The notes under the pieces were generated by a model. The model was not told the origin of the DNA and did not search any database. It saw only the letters and a list, made by a program, of their open reading frames with translations. From assembly GCF_905220365.1 (NCBI RefSeq), contig NC_061135.1, positions 10,569,501 to 10,633,500 on the forward strand: 64,000 nt of DNA. Reading direction: 5' to 3'. The number at the start of each line of letters is the position of its first letter. The first letter of the stretch is position 1. This stretch comes from Vanessa cardui (lineage: Eukaryota > Arthropoda > Insecta > Lepidoptera > Nymphalidae). The position numbers were made by a program, and so were the translations under genes. Positions 13,401 to 24,639 of this stretch are shown in pieces.

Positions 13401-14695
13401 AAAAACGACATATCAGTACGTATGGTATAGTAAACGGTTTTATCGTGGCAGCATTTTAAACATTCTCATAATTATTTATATCAATACGATAATTTATAAA
13501 ACATAAATAGCCACTAAATTTCTATACTCTGTGTACGCAGACTGTGCGTTGTCCTATATATTTAATGTTGATCATTTGTCTCACGGACGTACGCGCAGGT
13601 GTTACGAATTCTTACCTTTTCACATATATTTACAAATATGGTATTGAATTTGTTCAGTACTTTTTAGATCAGACTTCAGTTCAGTACTTCTTCTTTTCGA
13701 AATTATTTTGAGTCTGTATTGATATTTCATAATTACCTTTTTACCGAATTTTAGATGGATAAAAAAATATTAAATTCAATTATAAAAATTGCAAGTCTTA
13801 AGGCAAACTTATCTCTAACGACGATCTCTTACATGCAGCCTCAGGTGTAGATTGAGATTAGCCTTGCTGGAAATTGCTAGAAAACGATAGTGCTAACCTA
13901 TATTCGAATAAACTAAATCATTTTACAAAATAAATATAATATATATACTTTTTAATTAAAAAAAATAGCTATTAACAACAATAGAGAGCAAAAGGATGTT
14001 TTAGTTTTTCAAAATATTTATTGATTCAGAATAACAAACACAGAAAAATAACCACTGGTATTTTTAGAAAACACAAAAGAAAAATGTCCTAAGTGTTATC
14101 AATCAAACTTCCCTTTATTTATGCTTCACGTGATTATGGTAATTAGTAGGTATTTCATTGCATTATGGGTGGTATAAGAAGAAAGAGTCGGTTAAAACAA
14201 GTACGATATAAAATAAACGATTTCATACTTTAAATACCTATCCATAATTTGCTTGCCACCATTCCATTTGGTCAAAATTCATAAAGTATATATTATAATA
14301 TCCTCTCATCTTGATGACGTTTATGAAATCCTCGTGCTCATGTGTTTTTGAACGGTAACGAGGTTCAACCAAAATTAATTCAATGTTCAGTCAGTCGATG
14401 TTTGAAAACGAATATAACAGTAATAATTGGTTTCAGAGCCAAAGTTATTGTTGACATAAAAAACAATATTCAATATATAACAATGCCGAAATGTCCTTTA
14501 TCGTGTCCAATTCATACTCAACTCACTACTAAACCAAGTTGTAGTAAAAGGTGTCAGATATCAGTCATTGTAAAAAAATCTAAATAACTGCTAAAATATG
14601 ATGATTAATATAATGAAATAAGTTTGGATAAAAAAAATATTGACATTAAATTCATATATACATTTTTAGTACACACAGTAGTACACTTTAGACTT
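10491..14695. other. non-coding, AT-rich
   Basis: Contains chance open frames (for example 74 codons at 11,907 and 81 codons at 14,342) without recognisable domains, and one small fragment of the 7.1-kb dispersed repeat at about 11,395-11,470. Confidence 0.5.
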
Positions 14696-14699
14696 TCGG

Positions 14700-14905
14700 C
14701 TGCTATAAAAATAAAATAAATAAATATAAGATAACATCACATACATTACTCTTAGTAGTTAAAGTACTTGTGTTATGGAAAATCATAAGTATCGTTACCT
14801 CAAACCACGGTACCACAAACACCCAGACCCAAGACAACGTAAAAAACGAATGAACTTTTTCTACATCGACTCGGCCGGGAATCGAACCCGGGACCTCGGA
14901 GTGGC
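14700..14905 (-). repeat. tRNA-derived SINE, copy 2
   Basis: This is the same SINE as at 441-620. On the minus strand the tRNA-like head (GAGGTCCCGGGTTCGATTCC, with a perfect B-box) lies at about 14,874-14,900. The body then runs left to an AAATA-rich tail at about 14,705-14,730. It ends about 100 bp before the LINE open frame. Confidence 0.8.
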
Positions 14906-14997
14906 GTAGGTCGTCAAAATATAGGAATTAGGAAGTTTATTAAGCGCCTGCGCAACGCAAAGCAAATGTGGTCTTCGAAATATAATATTTAAGTTCC

Positions 14998-15585
14998 ATG
15001 TCTGTCCAGGTTAAATTAACAAAGTCAATGCACCAAGAATCGTGGAGGCTGAGGTGGTATGTCCCTGTTCTTAAAATGGTTCAGTCCGAAAGTCCACAGG
15101 TTAGTTCTTCAATTCCATACATAGAAATGATAAACAAAATTAAGCAAACTAAATATAAGGAAAACTCTAATATTATAATTTTCTATGGAGACAGTTTATC
15201 AGTTAGGAAAAAAGATGTCTTAAAATCAATAAACATCCTTCTTGACATAAATAAAAATTATAAATGTAAATATTTACTATGTGCTTTCCCATATTCTAAC
15301 TTACTAACGGAAGCACAAAATAAATACATCTATAATTTAAATCTATTTTTACATAGCATGACATGCCGTCATAGTGACGTATTTATTAATTTTGACATAA
15401 ATAAATTTATATTTAACTTTAAGCTGACAAAGGATACAATGTACCTGCCACTTAAATATAAACGACATATAGCTACATTGTTAGCTTACAATATATTTGA
15501 TCCAATTGTAGACACTACAATTAAAAAAAATATTATACCCTTGATTAGTAGTTGTGCTACTAACAATAATAAATTAAAAAACTAA
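14998..15585 (+). pseudogene. LINE ORF1 remnant with SGNH/GDSL-hydrolase-like region
   Basis: This open frame of 195 codons ends at TAA 15,583-15,585. After about residue 55 it looks like the C-terminal esterase-like (SGNH-fold) region found in ORF1 of some LINEs. FYGDSLSVRKKD-type and LLCAFPYSNLLTEAQN segments are followed by an alternating helix/strand region and a late LPLKYKRHIATLL block in the place of the catalytic Asp/His segment. I infer the fold from the pattern and do not see a full catalytic triad. The first ~35 residues may be flanking or truncated ORF1 sequence, so the ATG at 14,998 is not trustworthy. The frame ends in an A-AAA-AAC heptamer directly before the stop (see findings). 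Confidence 0.6.
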
Positions 15586-18446
15586 GCAATAAGACAACGG
15601 ATAAGCACTGTAAATATATTATTAGTATTGTACATCAGAATATACAGAGCTTATCCAGCAAAGATAACGAAATTGAATTATTTTTAAAGTACTATAATAT
15701 TGACATATTTTGTATTAGCGAACATTGGATCTTGTCACATCAGCTACCACCTAGTATTAATAACTATAAATTGTCAAGTGCGTTCTTTAGAAAATTAACT
15801 AAACATGGAGGATCATTAATATACACAAAACAGAATATACATTGTAAAGAGCGAAAAGACATTGTGGATCTTTCAATAGAGCGCACTGTTGAACTGTCAT
15901 GCGTGGAACTCGAGCATACTATAGCTATGTGCGTATACCGACCTCCACAATCGGATTTTAACCTTTTTGAATGTGTGATGGAGGACGCCCTTAAGCGAGT
16001 CTGTACTGGGCGAAAGAATATAGTTATTTGTGGAGATTTTAACATTGACATTTTAGTGCAATCTTCCATAAGTACTAGGTTCATAAATTTATTTCAATCT
16101 TATAATCTAAATAACATATTTTGTGAACCTACAAGAATATCAGCGACTTCCGCAACCTGCATAGATAACGTGTTTTGTAGTTGTGAGGCCGTTAATAAGA
16201 AAATCTTATCAAACCTTACATCAGATCATTTTGGCCAAATGGTGTCAATAGGTATAAAAAAAAATCAAAAGAAACGAAAAATCACTTGTAGGCCAATTAC
16301 TGTGAAAGGTTTAATCAACTTCAATAATGCTTTACACTGTAGCCTTCCAAAATTGAATCTCAGCTCAAATGATCCCAACTCTTTATATAATTCTCTTTTA
16401 CAACTAATTAATAACGAATTCAATAAAATATTTCAGTTAAAAACCTTTTATCAAAACAATGAAATGCAGTTCTCAGACTGGGCCACTACCGGTATCTATA
16501 TAAGTCGAAATAAATTGTATGAGCTATATGAACTTAAGAAATATAATCGTGATTGTAAATTTATCAATTTTGTTAAAAAATATTCCAAGTTATTTAAACA
16601 AGTTTGTCAAACAGCTCGTTCGTTGCATATTAAAAATAAAATCTTAAAATCTAATAATAAAATGAAAACTACTTGGGATATTATAAGTTCGGAAACAGGT
16701 AGGTTGAAGTTTGATGCAGGGCAGTTATCTCTTAGTATAAAAGGCAAAATTGTAGGCAAAGATCTAGATGTGGCCAATGAATTCGAAGAATATTTCTCTA
16801 ATATTCCTCTGAATATTACTAAAGGACTTAATGCGTCTCCTAATGACGCTTTAGACCTACTCAAATGTTATGTTCCCCAGAATGAGTTAGAATTTTCTTT
16901 TGAGAATATAAATCCGTACGAAATATTAAAAATATTTAAAACATTAAATCTGAAAAAAACCAGTGATCTATGGGATTTATCAGTCACAATTATTAACAAT
17001 GTAATTGTTGACTTGGCTCCTTATTTAGCTATCATCTTTAATAAATGTGTATAATCTGGTATTTTTCCTGATATGTTGAAATTAAGTAAAGTAATCCCAT
17101 TATTTAAGTCCGGTGATAAAAATGATCCAAACAATTACAGACCGATCTCTATTTTGCCAGTATTAAGTAAAATTTTTGAGAAAGTCATGCTTAATCAATT
17201 GCTATTATACTTTAACTCGAATAAGCTATTGCATTCTCAACAGTTTGGTTTTACTAAGGGTCGCTCGACTGCTGATGCGGGTGTAGCATTTGTTAAGCAC
17301 ATTTATGATGCATGGGAAAAGTCGCAAAACGCTATTGGAGTTTTTTGTGATTTATCAAAAGCTTTCGATTGCGTTAGGCATGATATTCTCCTAGAAAAGC
17401 TTAAATATTATGGTATCAGGGGCCCTGCATTGAAATTAATTTCCTCCTACCTTAGTGAAAGAGTTTTGAAGGTTGTGGTTAATGGTGCAAAATCAAATGG
17501 CGCTGTGGCGCAAATGGGTGTACCACAGGGTTCAATTTTGGGACCTCTCTTGTTCTTAATATATATAAATGATTTACCTTATTTCGTAAAAAATACTTGC
17601 GATATTGTACTGTTTGCAGATGATACATCCCTCATTTTTAAACTTGATAGAAAAATAAACAACTATGACGTTGTAAGCAGTGCCCTGTCGCGGGTTCTTG
17701 GTTGGTTTGACATAAATAATTTAGTACTAAATGCTAAAAAGACTAAATGTGTTTTGTTTTCCTTGCCAAATGTCAAATCAAATCCTTCTGCAATAACTTT
17801 GAAAAATGAAAGGCTTGAGTTTGTTGAGTCGACGGTCTTTTTAGGGATAACCCTTGACTCCAAACTGCAGTGGGGCACCCATTTGTATGCCCTGGCAAGA
17901 AAACTAAGTAGTGCCATTTATGCAATAAAAATAATTAGAAAACTTACGGACATAAGTACTGCTAGACTAGTTTATTTTAGTAATTTTCACAGTATTATGT
18001 CATATGGAATGTTGTTATGGGGTAATGCAGCAGAGATTGAAGTTGTTTTTATTCTACAGAAAAGAGCTATCCGATCTATTTACAATATTAGCTCCAGGAC
18101 ATCATTACGCGAAAAATTTAAAGAAATAGGTGTATTAACGGCTGTTTCACAATATATTTATGATAATATAATCTTTATACAAAAGAATATTAAAAATTAT
18201 TCTATCAATGCTGATGTACATACCATTAATACAAGAAATAAGAATAAACTTGTAACCCCCAGTTTCCGTTTGCATACGGTAAATAGAACGTTTTTGGGCA
18301 ATAGTATACGCATATATAATAAGATACCGGAAAATATAATCAATTTACCATTTTCAAAATTTAAAAATATTATTAAGACTAAATTAATAAATAAATCATA
18401 CTATTCATTAAAAGAGTACTTTTTAGAAAGAAACGCCTGGAGTTAG
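15573..18446 (+). pseudogene. LINE ORF2: APE endonuclease plus reverse transcriptase, one internal stop
   Basis: The frame is open from 15,573, broken once by TAA at 17,052-17,054, and continues in the same frame to 18,446 (958 codons in all). Endonuclease motifs occur in order: HQNIQ, SEHW, YRPP, GDFN, CIDNVF and SDH, all the metal-binding and catalytic positions expected of an APE nuclease. Reverse transcriptase motifs follow: NNYRPIS, QFGFTKGRSTADA, the motif A block CDLSKAFDCVRHD, VPQGSILGPLLF and the catalytic FADD, then a C-terminal region typical of LINEs. There is no ATG near the start: the first residues (IKKLSNKTTDKHC) run back into the ORF1 overlap, which suggests expression as an ORF1-ORF2 fusion by frameshift. 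Apart from the nonsense codon it looks intact. Confidence 0.92.
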
Positions 18447-18663
18447 GCTCGGGTTCCATCATAGGACGCTAATTACTGTCAATAACAGCATTGTAAATGT
18501 GTTTATTTGAAAAGAGCAACTATGCGAGTTTCTTGCCGTTTCTTCTCGCTAGAAGCTGCTTTCCGAAACGGTGGTAGTATTTGATTATTGACGATTCAAA
18601 AACGCTTCATTATGAAGTTTACTTGAATAAAATTGATTTGATTTGATTTGATTTGATTTGATT

Positions 18664-19429
18664 CAAGCCGGAACACAAAAATGTATTGCTGTTTGGCAAT
18701 ACTATATGTGTTAGGTGGTAACTACCCGAAGGCGCCTTGAAAGAACTTTGTACAATTAAATGTTGTTGGAAATGTTTGAAATACATTACAAAAGGGTGTC
18801 AGTTTTTTTATGAACACCATAATTACCATATGGAGATTATTCTACAATTAGGGTCTAAGCAAAAGTACGTCAGTATTCATTAGAATAGTTAAGATATTAC
18901 AAACATCTTGAGGCATAAAACAAAATATTTGCAAACATCTTTTTTTTCATTACATAGCGTTGATTAAATTACAATGCTTACTTTGTTATCGTACACTGAC
19001 ATCTTAAAAAGGATTACCGTAAATTCTTTGCGCGATGGAATTCTTAAAATTCGGATTTTACTTGTGTTAATAACAATGTGGTACAAAAAATGCTCTTTCT
19101 TAACATAATATTCGTATGATACTTGTAAATCGACTTGATTTTTGTACAAATTGTTTGATTATTATGGTGTAGTGTGTTATATTTTATTGACGCATAGATT
19201 TTAGCTTACATTTTGAGTTTACTGTTGTTGATGACCGTTTCAATTTAAAATAATTCTGAAAATTCAATCGACCTGTTTCTAGATCTTGAACTCGAAACCA
19301 TCCACTAAAAAGGTTACTTCTGACTGCTATACCAAAAACACAGTTACTCAATCTTTAACATCTCAATCGTCTATCCAGACTATTAATAGTATAACTGTTC
19401 TGATGGACACAATAATATGCCTATCATGG
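18664..19429. other. non-coding; small dispersed-repeat fragment
   Basis: A short piece at about 18,690-18,760 resembles the repeat at 7.1-7.5 kb. The rest is AT-rich with no recognisable gene. Confidence 0.5.
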
Positions 19430-19910
19430 TATAGTACGACACAACTTAGATGTCGCATCGGCAAAATTCGTAAAACCGATCACATCCGAATTGAGTACGC
19501 TATCCCAAATTATCAATATTTATTTCTCATGCGAATATGATCTTTGCACAAACGTAATAACCTGTAATATCATATGACCTAATATATTCGGCAAGGCATC
19601 CACGACACAAGCTCGCTTAGTGTGGACGCCCCTGGAAATCGCGCCATGATATCACTTCAGCAATAATTGTAAATGTTCCCTGTTAACATTAAGTTATTGC
19701 TGGTTATAAAGTATTTTTCATTTTCATTTTTCAATTTGACGCGTCGATTTACATGCAATTGCTTTCTCTGACGCGTGAATCTATAGCGACGAATAGCGTC
19801 GAATGGCGCGATAGGGAGCTATTACTATTGGTTGTGTAAATCGGCAGTAATCGATTTTATTTTCATTCCATTGCATATTCCGATGCTCATCTAATTTGTG
19901 TCGTACTATA
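19430..19910. mobile_element. TIR element (TATAGTACGACACAA family), copy 1, interrupted
   Basis: The left end reads TATAGTACGACACAACTTAG and the right end is its near-perfect inverted copy (TTGTGTCGTACTATA at 19,896-19,910). The inverted similarity reaches about 30 bp. A second copy lies at 56,007-56,348 with about 90% visible identity. The TA at each outer edge would fit a TA target duplication as in Tc1/mariner-like elements. It has no coding capacity. Copy 1 is about 140 bp longer than copy 2 because of an internal insertion at about 19,590-19,731. Confidence 0.85.
19590..19731 (+). mobile_element. insertion within TIR element, probably a truncated LINE tail
   Basis: Alignment by eye with the copy at 56 kb shows an extra block between TAATATATTCG and CAATTTGACG. 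The block begins GCAAGGCATCCACGACACAA, contains GTGGACGCCCCTGG and ends in TTTTCATTTTCATTTTT, a simple tail as in a 5'-truncated LINE insertion. The family is not identified. Confidence 0.6.
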
Positions 19911-22900
19911 CAGCATAATAATAGTATTAGGACGATTAGTAAAATTAGTATATTCCAACCAATGGACATTCAGTTTCCTTATGTTTAATCAGCGAACAAA
20001 AATTGTTCTATAGAGAACAATTGTAAAATGAAGTTGACAAGTAGACTTGCCCACCACGGAATAATTTTTTAAAGAACATCATTTTGTCTAGCGGTATCAC
20101 TAGTACCCAATTAGTCAATCGGGGCATTTTTTGCATTGTTGCATTTTTGGTGAGGCTTTGCGTAAGCCCGTCTGTACAATACGACCTCATCATATAATCT
20201 AACATTGGAAAAGACGTTTGTATAAATCAAATACATATATTAAAAATAAATCAAAATAACAAGTATATGTACTTCAAATATATTAGATATTGGAAAACGC
20301 AATCTGCGATTCGCGACTTGTATGTGAGTACAAGGCTAATATATAAGTATTATAGTTATGTACGTGGAATGTGGAAGTTGAAATGTCATCAAGCCAAAAA
20401 AATATTGCGTGGATTAATTTAAGAATGTTGATAAGAGTGTGTTACTAAGAGGAGGTGGTTTTATGTAGTACATATGAAAATAACGCCAGGGTTAACCATT
20501 ACCAAAAAAACCAATGCTTAAAGTATAAATTTTATACATATTTAAGAAAAACAACTACCTATTAAAATAATATGTCTACGCTATCAAAATTTAATGATAA
20601 TTTTTAAATTCCTTTACGCATTATAATTTTTACATTTGTATAGAAAAAACATCTTTACTTATACTCTTAATTTGTTCTATTTACACCATTTAGTTTAAAC
20701 ACTAAACATTCACAAAAGTTACATTTTCGAAATAGTGTAATTATTTTCAGTTATCGGGCTGTGCCAACATTATCGTGGAGATGTTTGCGAACGATATCTA
20801 ATCTGTGTTTGCAGCCTCTTTAGCTGCAACGTGACCCAGTTGTTGGCTATAATTAATTTCGAGAAACATTAACAATTTATTAATCACTAGATGGCGTTCG
20901 CGAATTATTATACAAATTAATAGACAATACCTATGTCATTACACACGTACACTTTAGATTACATTTATCTCAAAGCTTTCTACCTCATACTTCAACGGTT
21001 CTTCGTCTTCGTAGACTTCGATAGCCACTTAAGTAATAACATACCCTTTATTTTTATTTCTTCATACGCACTTGTCGCGTATAGAAAAATAATAATAAAG
21101 TGTTCGCGATATAATGCGAACTTACGTAAAATTTTTCGCATTCAGTGAATAAAAAAATATCATTTTGTGATATTTACCTCAAAGTAAATATTTCACCGTC
21201 TTCACCATAAGGGATTAATTGAACAAAAAATATTATCTATCGCTTTTTTTTTTAAATAAACCTCGTGCAAAGTCAAATCGTGTTACTAACAGCTAACACT
21301 TCCAATTATATAAGATTTAAAACAGCAAACGTCTTACGTAATCAGAATGCTATCATCCCAGTTACGTAATTCATAGATTATCCCGTTAATTGATTGAACA
21401 AATTGCCTTTATCTCTGCTATCCCATTGTACTGAGCCGCTTTGTAAATTTTATAGCTCTATCAATCACTTGAAACCTTTTAACTATCTATGGTCAATGCA
21501 ATATAATAAAGTAATTCAGACAGTTAGTTATTAACTAATGAATTGTTTGGATACTATGTGATGTAGATATAATTTTACATAATATTTTAAAAGTAAATAT
21601 CTAAGATAATGAGACAAAAAGGCTTTGTCAAATCAAGACACTATTAAATCTAAGGTATAAATGAGAGAATACACTACATATTTTTTGCTTAGTTTAATTT
21701 ATAATACCACTTCTTATCAGCTTTGAAAGAAAACATCGAGAGGAAAGCTGCGTTAATCGAATACATTACGATTGCGTTACACTGCGTTTACCAAATATAA
21801 TCTCGTGAGTCAAACCGCTAGAATTTTCAATTTAAATTAGAGTGAAGTAATTTATCAATTTTTTTTTATCGAGATGCGCTAATTTATAACAACACCTTGT
21901 TTGCTTATTTGTTCCGGTTTAGTTTACAAATGACCTAACTTTAGCCTAATTTTTAATCGTTTATCTAGTAAATTTATTTTTAAACCAACCAGCCTTTTAT
22001 TAAGAAAATTGTTTTTTTTTTCTAAATATTATTTGTAATTTTCAAAAAAGTAATCACGTGACTACTTTGTGTGTCTTTATAATATTCAGGCTCTTCACCT
22101 TCACCAGTAATTAGCTATTTGCAACAGCTTTGGGGATCTTAGAGAACACGATTGAATGCGTAGACACAGGTGCATAGTTCACCCTCCTTCATATGGGCTA
22201 TATGATGAGATGGAAATTTGCTTTGACTGAACAAATTATGCTATTGGATTTCTGTGATTTTCTAGAAATGCTACTTGCATTTTTCGGAAACAGACTAAAT
22301 TATTTGTGCATACGATAAGTGGACTTAAATGATAGATAGATAGATCTTTTTGTTGAGATTGCTAAATATGTAAAGGCTAGTATCGTTTTAGCAAATTTTT
22401 AGCTTTCTTCTGTAATTGCAATATCTCCTTAATTAATTAGATAAGTGATATTATATATAAGAAAATTTTGTGTTTTGCAAGATGTCTTGTTATGTAAGTT
22501 AAAATTTTGCAAGTCTTATAAAAATGCCATGTGTAAATACAATTTTTCTTGTTTTATACACCAATGTTTACATACCATTACCTAGTTGCGCGTTTAATAT
22601 TCATATGTCATCTTCGTATTATAAACGTTTTTAAACTATAAAAACTATTAATGACATAGTAGAAGGCGGGAGCTGTTAGTTCAAATAAGAGGCGATGAGG
22701 TAATATTGACATAATAATCGCGAGAACATGTGTATGCATGCGGTGATATCATTCTCGAAGTTATACATAGTTATTTCATCTTATATAATGTTTATAACGT
22801 ATTATTTAACAATTCTGTAGCTTTTAATATAAATTTCTGATCCTTTCTGACGATGAACTATCTGGTCTTAAATAAATGAATGTTCACTTCTAAATACGCG

Positions 22901-23099
22901 CTTTGAAATTGCTAAAATAGCAAAATTATTATATACAATATTTAAAGATACAGGACGTATACTAAATTGTCAATTATTCTTTATATGTTGATATTTAAAG
23001 TTGCTCGTATCATTTTTTTAGTAGATTTAGTTATATCTTATGTACAAAATAATAGGTCCTCAAACTGACATCAATTAATGACATGATAAAATATTTATT
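19911..23099. other. non-coding, AT-rich
   Basis: No gene recognised; only small chance frames (65 and 71 codons). A short inverted repeat, AATTGTTCT...AGAACAATT, lies near 20,002. Confidence 0.5.
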
Positions 23100-23393
23100 C
23101 GAAAAAAACACTTAAAAGAGTAAAACAAAATAAAATATTTTATCTAAAAAATAACACCGACTTCAAAGTGATCACTAAAAAAGTAATAAAATAATTTTAT
23201 TTAAACACGTATTATTGAAATCGGCCGATCGTATGTAAATATATCTACATTTTGTTTTTCACTCAAAATCGTCCGACTTCAGGAATACGTGTTTAAATCA
23301 GACGATTTTATTACTTTTTAGTGATCACTTTGAATTCAGTGTTATTTTTTAGGAAAAATATTTTATTTTACTCTTTTTTAGTGTTATTTTCTC
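23100..23393. mobile_element. fold-back / palindromic MITE
   Basis: The left half reads out as ACACTT...AGAGTAAAA, AAAATATTTTATC, AAAAATAACACCGA, CTTCAAAGTGATCACTAAAA, AGTAATAAAAT and AACACGTATT. The right half is its reverse complement with scattered mismatches, from AATACGTGTTTAAATC to TTTTAGTGTTATTTTC. Each arm is about 115 bp and the loop about 60 bp. There is no coding capacity. The ACCGACTTC motif also occurs in the larger fold-back element at 33.2 kb. Confidence 0.8.
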
Positions 23394-23819
23394 AAAATAG
23401 AAATTAAAAGTCCTTATGTAACAAATGGTTATTTGTTGATTTTTTCAAAAAGCGCTGAACCTATTTCAATAAAACTTATATTGCACTTCTAGAGCATGAC
23501 AAAAGAAATATTTAGTGAACCTGTACTTCTCTTCATAAAAGCTAGGAAGAGGAGTACAAATCCATATATTAATGTTGAAAGAACTATTTCCTAACTCCTA
23601 GTAATTGAGGACTTACACCTTCCATCATCAGCTCAGCAGTATAACATTATGATTGCCAGAAGCAAATGCCAATATAACTTCAGAAAATATGTAAAACACG
23701 ATACATGTGCCTATAAAATTTGAGGGTTCCCCTTGATTTCTCCAGGATCACATCATCAGACTCTGATATCCTCATCATGGTACCATTCTAGGAGTATCTT
23801 CTTTCTAACTAAAACAAAA

Positions 23820-23935
23820 TCATCAAAATCGGTTCATAAATGGCGAAGTAAACGGCAAACAAATATTTAAAAAAAAATATAAAAATATACGCGTCGAATT
23901 GAGAACACTCCTTTTTTTGAAGTCGCTTAAAAAGA
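23820..23935 (+). repeat. dispersed repeat end (GAAGTCGCTT type)
   Basis: The segment ATCAAAATCGGTTCATAAAT, then A-rich DNA, then CGTCGAATTGAGAACACTCC and TTTTTTTGAAGTCGCTT, matches the same order of blocks at about 34,800-34,915. It is the right end of a dispersed element. Confidence 0.6.
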
Positions 23936-24339
23936 CAAAATAATGATACGTTAAAATTCTATAAAAACGCTTTAATATATATTTAACAGCACAAGAAAGC
24001 AAAATATAAGTATCGACTCAGTTATTCCTATTTAAAATGATATTTCTTATTAAATCGAAAATCTGAAGAGTTCAAACTCAAGGGACTCACTAAGACTCCA
24101 GAAGTCTATTTCCAATTACATCATCCAATCCTCGTCATTTTGAGAGAAACATAATACATTATTTAATTAAACCAATTAAAAGAGCTCAAACTCGATCACT
24201 TAATAATATAGACATTCAAGCATTACATCTCCCACCTAAGAATTCCATATCCCATCAGCTCATATAATTATGTTATTGTAATCTCTTTGATTATTTTAAA
24301 AAGATTCAAATCAATCCAACTTTTAGAAATTATGCTCAA

Positions 24340-24375
24340 ATATTCCATAACATACCTGTGTATGTTATGGAATAT
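24340..24375. other. perfect 16-bp inverted repeat, 4-base loop
   Basis: ATATTCCATAACATAC, loop CTGT, then an exact inverted copy. It could form a hairpin or cruciform. No associated gene is seen. Confidence 0.7.
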
Positions 24376-24639
24376 AAGAAATAGAGAAATAGATTCAGAC
24401 GAAGCTAAAAACGTAAGGAATAGTATCGAAATTTTCTAGTTTCAACAATTTATCTTAATTTTAACAATTGGCATCTCCAATTTAAGTTCGTTTACCATTA
24501 GTTTACACTGTTAATAGCTAATATGTAATACTTAATAGCTTTGACATATTGATAGCTCCATGAATATATTTTCGAATTTTATTAACATAAGAATTAAGAA
24601 CATTAAATGCTTAAATATATATACAAATTTGAACTAAAA

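Larger units (their letters stand above)
14998..18663 (+). mobile_element. LINE (APE-type non-LTR retrotransposon), nearly full 3' part
   Basis: The parts in order are: an SGNH-like ORF1 remnant, an APE-type endonuclease, a reverse transcriptase, a short 3' UTR (18,447-18,631) and a GATTT/TTGAT microsatellite tail at about 18,632-18,663. An ORF1 with an esterase-like domain plus an endonuclease-RT ORF2 and a short-repeat tail fits the CR1/L2/Daphne/Jockey part of the LINE tree; I cannot place it more exactly. The left edge is uncertain, because the copy seems 5'-truncated near or after 14,998. A separate 3' fragment of the same family lies on the minus strand at about 26,459-26,650. Only one in-frame stop breaks ORF2, so this is a young copy. 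Confidence 0.9.

Noticed and set aside
15764..16084. Minus-strand frame of 106 codons
   Set aside because: Antisense of the LINE endonuclease domain.
20000..20025. AATTGTTCT / AGAACAATT inverted repeat
   Set aside because: Nine base pairs in AT-rich DNA are expected by chance.
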